DNA from: Tersicoccus sp. Bi-70 | GTDB taxonomy: Bacteria; Actinomycetota; Actinomycetes; Actinomycetales; Micrococcaceae | Direction: 5' to 3' | DNA: 64,000 nt | Assembly: GCF_001968825.1 (NCBI RefSeq) | Contig: NZ_MIEU01000014.1 | Span: 186,001 to 250,000 of the forward strand | Shown here: in pieces, positions 8,567 to 15,735 of the stretch | Position numbering within the stretch: the stretch's first letter is position 1 | Layout: every line of letters starts with the position of its first letter | Translations under genes and position numbers: made by a program | Notes under the pieces: model-generated | Seen by the model: only the letters and a program-made list of their open reading frames with translations | Told to the model about the DNA's origin: nothing | The model's database searches: none

Positions 8567-8630
8567 GGTGGTGAGTTCGCTCAGCCGGGTACGCGGTCCC
8601 GCCTACCCGTCCATCGCCAGGAGGCCCCTC

Positions 8631-9389
8631 GTGCGCTATGCCCTGCAGCTGTACACCGTCCGCGACGCCCTGACCGCGGATCTCCCGGGCACCATCGCCC
8701 GCGTCGCCGAGATCGGCTACACCGCCGTCGAGCCCTACAACTTCGTCGCCACCGCCGACGAGCTCGAGGCCGCGTTCAAGGAGCACGGCCTGACCGCCCC
8801 GTCCGGGCACGCGCCCCTGCTCAGCGCCGACCAGGAGGAGATCTTCGCGGCGGCGAAGCAGCTGGGCATCGAGACCGTCATCGACCCGCACGTGGATCGC
8901 GCCCGCTGGCAGAGCGCCGAGGACATCGCCGCCACCGCCCAGGCGCTCAACGCCGCGGCCGAGGCCGGGGCGAAGCACGGCATCCGCGTCGGCTACCACA
9001 ACCACGAGTTCGAGCTGCAGTCCCGGATCGACGGGCGCTCGGGCCTCGAGGTGCTCGCGGAGCACCTCGACGACGCCGTCGTGCTCGAGGTCGACACCTA
9101 CTGGGCGGCCGTGGGCGGCGAGGACCCGGTCGAGCTGCTGCGCCGGCTCGGCGACCGCGTCCGCTTCGTCCACATCAAGGACGGCCCGCTGACCACCGAG
9201 GACAAGGATCAGGTGGCCGTGGGGAGCGGCAAGATGCCCATCCGCGACGTCCTCGCCGCCGGCTCGTCCGTCGAGACCGCCGTCGTCGAGCTCGACGACT
9301 TCACCGGCGACATCTTCACCGCCGTCGCCGACAGCCTGACCTACCTCAACGGCTCCACCGCCGCGACCACGGAGGGATCCACCCGATGA
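8631..9389 (+). CDS. Sugar phosphate isomerase/epimerase-family TIM barrel
   Basis: A 252-residue xylose isomerase-like TIM barrel (AP endonuclease family 2). Metal-binding candidates are the Glu in AVEPYNF, His in GYHNHEFE, Glu/Asp in VLEVDTYW, His in FVHIKDG and Glu in VVELDDF. Such proteins isomerise or epimerise sugars or keto-sugars, or cleave 3-keto-glycosides. GTG 8631 is the start, six bases after AGGAGG; the open frame upstream covers the promoter. It is the first gene of a five-gene operon, and its stop overlaps the next start (ATGA). Confidence 0.88.
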   Translation: MRYALQLYTVRDALTADLPGTIARVAEIGYTAVEPYNFVATADELEAAFKEHGLTAPSGHAPLLSADQEEIFAAAKQLGIETVIDPHVDRARWQSAEDIAATAQALNAAAEAGAKHGIRVGYHNHEFELQSRIDGRSGLEVLAEHLDDAVVLEVDTYWAAVGGEDPVELLRRLGDRVRFVHIKDGPLTTEDKDQVAVGSGKMPIRDVLAAGSSVETAVVELDDFTGDIFTAVADSLTYLNGSTAATTEGSTR

Positions 9390-10516
9390 GCGAGCAGACC
9401 ACCACCTCCACCGCCCAGCGTTCCGGGCCTGTCGGTCTTGCCATCATCGGCGCCGGCGTCATCAGCAAGGAGTATCTGAGCAACCTCACCCGGTTCCCGG
9501 ACGTGCAGGTGCTCATGGTCGCCGACCTGTTCCCCGAGGTCGCTGCCACGCGGGCCGCGGAGTACGGCATCCCGGCGTCCGGCAGCGTCGAGGACGCCCT
9601 GGCGCACCCGGACGTCGAGATCGTCATCAACCTGACCATCCCCGCTGCCCACGTCGAGGTGGCGACCGCCGCCGTCGAGGCGGGCAAGCACGTGTGGAGC
9701 GAGAAGCCGTTCTCCCTCGATCGTGAGAGCGGCCTCGGCCTGCTCAAGGCCGCCGACGCGGCGGGCGTGCGGCTCGGCTGCGCTCCCGACACGTTCCTCG
9801 GCGCCGGCCTGCAGACCGCGCTGCGCACCGTCGCCCGCGGCGACATCGGCACCCCGCTGACGGCGCTGACGCTCATGCAGTCCCCCGGCCCCGAGTCCTG
9901 GCACCCGAACCCCGCCTTCCTGTTCCAGGCCGGCGCGGGTCCGCTGTTCGACATCGGCCCGTACTACCTGACCACCCTGGTGCAGACCTTCGGCCCCATC
10001 GCGAAGGTGGGCGCCTTCGGCTCGCAGTCCCGGCCGTCCCGCACCATCGGCTCGGGCCCGAAGGCCGGTGAGGCGTTCGACGTCACCGTCCCCACCCACG
10101 TCAGCGCCATCGCCCAGTTCGAGGGCGGCGAGTCCTCGCAGAGCATCTTCAGCTTCGACTCGCCCAAGCAGAACGTCGGCGTCGTGGAGATCACCGGCAG
10201 CGAGGCGACGATCGCTTTCCCGGACCCGAACATGTTCGACGGCGACATCGTCCTCACGCGTGCCGGGGCCGATCCGGAGATCATCCCGGCCGTCGGGTCG
10301 ACCGCCTCGCGCGGCACCGGCGTGCTCGAGATGGCCCGCGCCATCCGGGCCGGCGTGCCGCACCGGGCGCAGGGCGAGGCCGCGTACCACGTGCTGGACG
10401 CGATGGTCTCGATCGCCGAGTCGATCGAGACCGGCTCCTTCATCTCGCTGGAGAGCACCGCCGTCGCCGCCGAGCCGCTGCCGGAGGACTTCGACCCGAC
10501 CGAGAAGACGCTCTGA
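9386..10516 (+). CDS. Gfo/Idh/MocA-family oxidoreductase (first copy)
   Basis: A 376-residue NAD(P)-dependent dehydrogenase. The Rossmann motif is GLAIIGAGVISKEYL (about 17-31), the catalytic Lys is in WSEKPFSLD, and the C-terminal substrate domain carries FDIGPYYLT, the usual Asp/His-type motif (here Asp-Tyr). Relatives oxidise a ring hydroxyl of sugars or inositols, often to a 3-keto-sugar. It overlaps the preceding isomerase by four bases and is two bases from the next dehydrogenase, so it is clearly in the operon. Confidence 0.92.
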   Translation: MSEQTTTSTAQRSGPVGLAIIGAGVISKEYLSNLTRFPDVQVLMVADLFPEVAATRAAEYGIPASGSVEDALAHPDVEIVINLTIPAAHVEVATAAVEAGKHVWSEKPFSLDRESGLGLLKAADAAGVRLGCAPDTFLGAGLQTALRTVARGDIGTPLTALTLMQSPGPESWHPNPAFLFQAGAGPLFDIGPYYLTTLVQTFGPIAKVGAFGSQSRPSRTIGSGPKAGEAFDVTVPTHVSAIAQFEGGESSQSIFSFDSPKQNVGVVEITGSEATIAFPDPNMFDGDIVLTRAGADPEIIPAVGSTASRGTGVLEMARAIRAGVPHRAQGEAAYHVLDAMVSIAESIETGSFISLESTAVAAEPLPEDFDPTEKTL

Positions 10517-10518
10517 CC

Positions 10519-11688
10519 ATGTCCGGCCAGCAGCGCCCGGGTTCTCGCCTGGATTCTCGCCCGTTGGGTGTAGCCACCATCGGCTACGCCTTCATGGGCA
10601 AGGCCCACTCCCAGGCGTGGCGGAACGTGGCCAGCTACTTCGACGTGCCGGCGTTCGAACGGAAGGTGCTCGTCGGCCGGGACGCCGACGCCGTCGGCGA
10701 GGCGGCCGCCCGGTACGGCTGGGCGGAGTCCGCGACCGACTGGCGCACCCTGCTGGACCGGGACGACATCGACATCGTCGACATCTGCACACCGGGCTGG
10801 CTGCACGCGGAGATGGCGTGTGCGTTCCTCGAGGCCGGCAAGCACGTGCTCGTCGAGAAGCCGCTGGCCAACTCCATGACCGAGTCCGCCGCCATGGTCG
10901 CCGCCGCCGAGGAGGCGGCGACCCGGGGCGTGCGGTCCATGGTCGGGTTCAACTACCGGCGTGTGCCGGCCCTCGCCCTGGCCCGCGACCTGATCGCCGA
11001 GGGGCGGCTGGGCACGGTGCGCCAGGTGCGGGTGAGCTACCTGCAGGACTGGCTGGCGGACGAGACCGCCCCGATGACCTGGCGGCTGCGCAAGGAGACC
11101 GCCGGTTCCGGGGCGCTGGGGGACATCGCCTCCCACGCCGTGGACCAGGTGCAGTTCCTGCTCGGGGACACCGTCACCGACGTCTCGGGCCGGCTGCACA
11201 CCTTCGTGCCGACCCGGAACGGGCCCGACGGCCCGGAGCCGGTCACGGTGGACGACGCCGCGTGGGCGACGCTGAGCCTCGCCGGCGGCGCGGTCGCCAG
11301 CGTCGAGGTGTCCCGGGTGGCGCTCGGCCGGAAGAACGCGCTGACCATCGAGGTCTACGGCAGCGCGGGCAGCCTCGGGTTCGACCTGGAGCGGCTGAAC
11401 GAACTGACGGTCTTCGACGGCGCCGGCTCTCCCCTGACCCAGGGGTCCGCCCGGATCCTCGTCACGGAGCCGGGGCACCCGTACCTGGACGCGTGGTGGC
11501 CGCCGGGCCACACCATCGGGTGGGAGCACACCTTCACCCACCAGATCCGGGACTTCCTGACCGCGATCGACACCGGAGTCGCGCCGAGCCCCTCGTTCGC
11601 CGAGGGGCTGGCCGTCCAGCGGGTCCTCGCCGCCGTGCAGGAGTCGGCGGCGGCGAAGAGCTCCGTCGTCACCGTCGGCAGCGCCTGA
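10519..11688 (+). CDS. Gfo/Idh/MocA-family oxidoreductase (second copy)
   Basis: A 389-residue NAD(P)-dependent dehydrogenase of the same superfamily but a different subgroup. The nucleotide-binding segment is VATIGYAFMGKAHSQAW, the catalytic Lys is in LVEKPLANS, and the substrate-side His-Asp lies in ALGDIASHAVDQ. Low similarity to the first copy suggests they act on different intermediates, for example oxidation before and reduction after an epimerase or lyase step. The start is two bases after the upstream stop. Confidence 0.92.
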   Translation: MSGQQRPGSRLDSRPLGVATIGYAFMGKAHSQAWRNVASYFDVPAFERKVLVGRDADAVGEAAARYGWAESATDWRTLLDRDDIDIVDICTPGWLHAEMACAFLEAGKHVLVEKPLANSMTESAAMVAAAEEAATRGVRSMVGFNYRRVPALALARDLIAEGRLGTVRQVRVSYLQDWLADETAPMTWRLRKETAGSGALGDIASHAVDQVQFLLGDTVTDVSGRLHTFVPTRNGPDGPEPVTVDDAAWATLSLAGGAVASVEVSRVALGRKNALTIEVYGSAGSLGFDLERLNELTVFDGAGSPLTQGSARILVTEPGHPYLDAWWPPGHTIGWEHTFTHQIRDFLTAIDTGVAPSPSFAEGLAVQRVLAAVQESAAAKSSVVTVGSA

Positions 11689-11746
11689 CCCTCCTCCCCC
11701 TCCCCTTTCCTACTCCCCGCCCGTCCCGTCGTCGCAGGAGGCCCCG

Positions 11747-12748
11747 ATGCCCCGCCCGTACACCCTGTTCACCGGCCAGTGGGCCGACCTGCCCTTCGAG
11801 GAGGTGGCCCGACTCGCGGCCTCGTGGGGCTACGACGGCCTCGAGATCGCCGTCTCCGGTGACCACCTGGACGCGTGGCGCTGGGACGACGAGGAGTACA
11901 TCGCGTCGAAGAAGGCGGTGCTCGACAAGCATGGCCTGAAGGTCTGGGCGATCTCCAACCACCTCAAGGGTCAGGCCGTGTGCGACGACCCGATCGACTT
12001 CCGCCACCAGGCGATCGTCGGGCCGACGGTGTGGGGCGACGGCGACCCCGAGGGCGTCCGTCAGCGGGCGGCGGAGGAGCTGAAGCACACCGCGCGGCTG
12101 GCGAAGGCGCTCGGCGTCACGACCGTCGTCGGGTTCACCGGCTCGTCCATCTGGCCCTACGTGGCCATGTTCCCGCCCGTCCCGGAGTCCGTGATCGACG
12201 CCGGGTACCAGGACTTCGCGGACCGGTGGAACCCGATCCTCGACGTGTTCGACGAGTGCGGCGTCCGGTTCGCGCACGAGGTGCACCCCTCCGAGATCGC
12301 CTACGACTACTGGACGACGGTGCGCACGCTCGAGGCCATCGGGCACCGTGAGGCATTCGGGCTGAACTGGGACCCGAGCCACTTCATGTGGCAGGGCATC
12401 GACCCGGTGAGCTTCATCTGGGACTTCAAGGACCGGATCTACCACGTGGACTGCAAGGACACGAAGGTGCGGATGACCGGGCGGAACACCGTGATGGGTT
12501 CGCACCTGCCGTGGGGCGACCCGCGACGCGGCTGGGACTTCGTCTCCGCCGGCCGGGGCGACGTGCCCTGGGAGTCCGCGTTCCGCGCGCTGACGGCGAT
12601 CGGCTACGACGGCCCGATCTCGATCGAGTGGGAGGACGCCGGCATGGACCGCCTGGAGGGCGCTCCCGAGGCGCTGGCCGCGCTGAAGAAGTACGACTTC
12701 GCGCCCTCGACGCAGTCGTTCGACGCCGCGTTCAGCAACCAGAGCTGA
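11747..12748 (+). CDS. Sugar phosphate isomerase/epimerase-family TIM barrel (second copy)
   Basis: A 333-residue xylose isomerase-like TIM barrel, longer than the first copy. Metal-ligand candidates are the Glu in DGLEIAVSGD, Glu/His in AHEVHPSE, Asp/His in NWDPSHF, His/Asp in YHVDCKD, and Glu in ISIEWED. AGGAGG lies about seven bases before the ATG. Together with the two dehydrogenases it resembles clusters that process 3-keto-sugars or cleave O-/C-glycosides; that role is inferred from family and context only. Confidence 0.9.
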   Translation: MPRPYTLFTGQWADLPFEEVARLAASWGYDGLEIAVSGDHLDAWRWDDEEYIASKKAVLDKHGLKVWAISNHLKGQAVCDDPIDFRHQAIVGPTVWGDGDPEGVRQRAAEELKHTARLAKALGVTTVVGFTGSSIWPYVAMFPPVPESVIDAGYQDFADRWNPILDVFDECGVRFAHEVHPSEIAYDYWTTVRTLEAIGHREAFGLNWDPSHFMWQGIDPVSFIWDFKDRIYHVDCKDTKVRMTGRNTVMGSHLPWGDPRRGWDFVSAGRGDVPWESAFRALTAIGYDGPISIEWEDAGMDRLEGAPEALAALKKYDFAPSTQSFDAAFSNQS

Positions 12749-12776
12749 GAGCATCAACCTGGACAACCTGGCCGCC

Positions 12777-14096
12777 GTGCTGGCCAACACCCGCCACGGC
12801 ACCCTGCACGACCGGCTCGACGGCATCGAGGACCGCGGCCGGATCCTGCTCAAGGGCGGTCACGTGGTCGACCCCGCCAACGACGTCGACCGGGTCACCG
12901 ACATCGCCGTCGACGGCGGTCACGTCGTGGAGACCGGAGACGATCTGGCACCGGAGCCCGGGGACCGGATCCTCGACTGCGAGGGCCTGCTGGTGGTGCC
13001 CGGGCTGATCGACATCCACCTGCACCTGGGCGACCTGTTCGAGGTCAGCACGCAGCCGATCTTCGAGGCGACCCAGGACGGCGTGACGTTCGCGCTCTCC
13101 CCGGGAGCGGGCAACACCCTGATGGCCCCGGCGCTGCTCGGCGCCGAGGTCGACCGTGGCCTGCCGATCAACCTGGGCGTGTTCATCGGCGCCGCCAACC
13201 TGCTGGGCACCATGCTCTCCGTGGACGAGATCATCACCATGCTCAAGGGAGAACTCGACCCCGAGATCGCCACCACGCGCATGACCCGCAATCCGATCAC
13301 CGCGCTCACGGCTCCCCTGTGCATCGGCATCAAGGACCACATGGGGCACTTCATCCAGGCGGACGACCGGATCGACGCCATCTACCGGATCACCTCCGAG
13401 GCCGGCCTGCTGTACATGTCGCACACGCAGGATCCGACGCACGCGGAGCGCGTCGTCAGTCTGTCGAACGGGCGCCCTGTCCACCTCGGCCATGCGACGG
13501 CGGCGGGCTCCGGGTCCCACGGCGATCCGGTGGAGAGCATGGCGCGGGTCCTCGCCCTGGTCGAGGAGCCGCACGTGAGCGCCGAGTTCGTGACCTCGAT
13601 GCTCCGGCCGAGCCTCGGCAGCCGTGAGGGCCTGAAGATGACGAAGGCCTCCCAGCAGCTGGCGATGGACGCGCTGCACCGCGGAGACGTCGACATCCTC
13701 ATCTCCGACGGACAGCTCGAGGCCACCATGAAGGGGTTCGGTGACACCCGCGACAACATCCCGGCCATTCTCGAGGTGGCCGAGTCCGGGGTGCTCACCC
13801 TCTCCCGGGCGGTGGCGACGATGACGGCGAATCCCGCGCGGTTGTTGAGCGAGCGGACCCGCAACCCCTGGTGGACCGAGAAGACCGGCCATCTGGGCGC
13901 CGGGGCGCTGGGCAACGTGACGGTGATCAACCAGCACGAGAAGCGCGCCATCTGGACGCTGGTCAACGGCGAGATCGTGGCCTTCGAGAGCCGCTCGGTG
14001 CGCCGCGGCGCCGGAGCCGGTGGCTGGGTCAGCCGCTGGGGGATGGTCCGGCGTACCGGCGTCGGCGACCTGGTGGCCTTCGACTACCGCCGGTAG
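12777..14096 (+). CDS. Amidohydrolase-superfamily protein
   Basis: An amidohydrolase of about 440 residues. After a small beta domain (RILLKGGHVVDPANDV), VPGLIDIHLHLGD gives the metal-binding His81/His83. Later candidates are His in LYMSHTQD, His in VHLGHATA and Asp in ILISDGQ; the C-terminus returns to the beta domain (GNVTVINQH). Such enzymes hydrolyse C-N or C-O bonds. It ends the catabolic operon. The start is unclear: there is no ATG between the upstream stop (12746-12748) and GTG 12777, and GTG has no ribosome site. The in-frame ATC at 12753, just after the stop, is a possible rare start. Confidence 0.8.
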   Translation: MLANTRHGTLHDRLDGIEDRGRILLKGGHVVDPANDVDRVTDIAVDGGHVVETGDDLAPEPGDRILDCEGLLVVPGLIDIHLHLGDLFEVSTQPIFEATQDGVTFALSPGAGNTLMAPALLGAEVDRGLPINLGVFIGAANLLGTMLSVDEIITMLKGELDPEIATTRMTRNPITALTAPLCIGIKDHMGHFIQADDRIDAIYRITSEAGLLYMSHTQDPTHAERVVSLSNGRPVHLGHATAAGSGSHGDPVESMARVLALVEEPHVSAEFVTSMLRPSLGSREGLKMTKASQQLAMDALHRGDVDILISDGQLEATMKGFGDTRDNIPAILEVAESGVLTLSRAVATMTANPARLLSERTRNPWWTEKTGHLGAGALGNVTVINQHEKRAIWTLVNGEIVAFESRSVRRGAGAGGWVSRWGMVRRTGVGDLVAFDYRR

Positions 14097-14216
14097 ATCG
14101 GGCGGTGGGTTGACCGGCTCATCGCCGGCCTGACCGGGAACGATGCCGGCCGGATCGTCATCGAATCGTGACGCGGCATCGAACTATCAGCGGGCTGATG
14201 ATGCCATGCTGAGCGG

Positions 14217-14531
14217 ATGGGGAGTTCGGATGATGCCGTCGTCTCCCGCGACGACCACCTCGCCGATCTCCTGGCCGCGGTGGCGCGTGGAGATCGTGAT
14301 GCTTTCGGCGCGCTCTACGACGCGACGTGCGGTCCCGTCTTCGCGGTGGTCCGGGCCGCCGTCGCGGGCGAGCGGCACAGCGAAGAGGTCCTGCACGAGA
14401 CGTATCTGCGCATCTGGCAGCACGCCGCGGCCTGGAACGCCGATCACGGCACCGCGACGACCTGGTGTCTGGCGCTCGCCCGCCGGTGCGCGTCCGAGGG
14501 GCGGGGCCGGCCCGAGCACCCCGCGGCGTGA
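14217..14531 (+). CDS. Truncated ECF sigma factor (region 2 only)
   Basis: A 104-residue protein that reads as sigma-70 region 2 of an ECF factor: AFGALYDATCGPVFAVVRAAV, SEEVLHETYLRIWQHAAAW and the segment ATTWCLALARRCAS. It stops just after region 2. No region 4 (-35 recognition) is encoded downstream in any frame, and no anti-sigma gene is adjacent. It is probably a remnant of a SigK-like gene, though a one-domain regulator cannot be excluded. A tandem repeat begins 62 bases after the stop. Confidence 0.65.
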   Translation: MGSSDDAVVSRDDHLADLLAAVARGDRDAFGALYDATCGPVFAVVRAAVAGERHSEEVLHETYLRIWQHAAAWNADHGTATTWCLALARRCASEGRGRPEHPAA

Positions 14532-14592
14532 CCGCGGGATGACGAACGGCCGGCCGACCGGCGCGCCGTCACCGCACGAACCCGTCCGCGAC

Positions 14593-14668
14593 GCGGTCAG
14601 AGCACGGTGCGGTCAGAGCACGGTGCGGTCAGAGCACGGTGCGGTCAGAGCACGGTGCGGTCAGAGCG
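14593..14668. repeat. 16-bp tandem repeat, 4.75 copies
   Basis: Four exact copies of gcggtcagagcacggt (14593, 14609, 14625, 14641) and a 12-base partial copy (14657-14668). The partial copy contains the stop codon of the esterase gene on the minus strand, so each copy repeats the stop region (CTC TGA). The array looks like an expansion of that gene's 3' end. Confidence 0.95.
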
Positions 14669-15557
14669 CCCGGGTGATGCTCTGCACGACCTCCCGGGAG
14701 GCCTCGCGACCGATGCGGGTGGGCAGCAGCGGATAGACGTGCACCTGCCCCGGCTTCTCGAAGACGGTGATCTCGACGCCGGCGTCCCGCGCCTTCTTCT
14801 CCAGCAGGTGGACGTCGGGGTTGAGCACGTCGCGCGATCCGATGAAGACGGTCAACGGACCGAGCCCGGCGAGGTCGCCGAAGAGCGGGCTCACGGCCGG
14901 GTCGGTCATCGGCAGGTCACCCCGCCAGGCCTCCGCGAAGACGGTGGCGCCCTCGGTGCCGAGCCACGGGTCGGTCGGCTGCACGTCAGGGATGCGCGGG
15001 TTGCTGAACGTCAGGTCCAGTGCGGGGGAGATGAGGGTGGTCATGGGCAACCGGATGCCCTCGTCCCGCAGCTTGAGGGCGGCGGAGAGGGCGATCTGGC
15101 CACCGGCGGAGTCGCCGGCGAGGAACGTCGGCCCGTACGTCTCGAGGTTGGAGCGCACGAGTTCGACGACCCGGTCCCGGGTCTCCCCCGCCGTCCCGTA
15201 CGGCACCAGCGGATAGATCGGGACGGTGACGGCGACGCCCGCTTCCGCGGCGATGTCCGCGATCAGGCGCCAGTGGAAGCCCACGATCTGGTTGACCCAG
15301 CCACCCCCGTGCGCATAGACGACGCTGCCCGCGGGACGCTCCGTGGCGGTGGGTGTGACCGTGTACACCGGCCAGTGCCGATCCTGGACGACGTCGACGC
15401 GGACGTCGCTGCGCAGACGCTTCGGCGGTCCGTACGCGGCCGGGCGCAGGACGTTGTCCTCCAGCCGCCTCCGGGCACCGTCGGCGGTGACGAACGGCTT
15501 GTTCGCCCCCGCCAGGCGCAGCAGCGGGGAGACGAGGGCATCGGGCAGCGTGACCAT
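14661..15557 (-). CDS. Alpha/beta hydrolase, hormone-sensitive-lipase type esterase
   Basis: A 298-residue alpha/beta hydrolase of the HSL family (family IV esterases). It has the oxyanion-hole motif HGGGW (83-87), the nucleophile elbow GDSAGG (Ser150), an acid candidate in SRDVLNPD and a catalytic His candidate in VHVYP. No signal peptide is seen, so it is cytosolic. AGGAG lies about ten bases before the ATG. It is single and convergent with the sigma fragment. The substrate is unknown, probably short-chain esters. Confidence 0.88.
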   Translation of the reverse strand: MVTLPDALVSPLLRLAGANKPFVTADGARRRLEDNVLRPAAYGPPKRLRSDVRVDVVQDRHWPVYTVTPTATERPAGSVVYAHGGGWVNQIVGFHWRLIADIAAEAGVAVTVPIYPLVPYGTAGETRDRVVELVRSNLETYGPTFLAGDSAGGQIALSAALKLRDEGIRLPMTTLISPALDLTFSNPRIPDVQPTDPWLGTEGATVFAEAWRGDLPMTDPAVSPLFGDLAGLGPLTVFIGSRDVLNPDVHLLEKKARDAGVEITVFEKPGQVHVYPLLPTRIGREASREVVQSITRAL

Positions 15558-15735
15558 GGACGAAAGCGCTCCTGACTCGGGAGGACCGGACTCGAGGGAA
15601 CCGACGGATCGGCGGGTCGACCGGCACCGACATGCGCCGGGACCGCGTGTTGACCAGCACCGATGCGCTCACGCTACCCCGCGCAGCTGTCCGTTCCCGC
15701 GGAGCGGCCCGTGCTGGCCCGCCGAGGCGAGCGTG

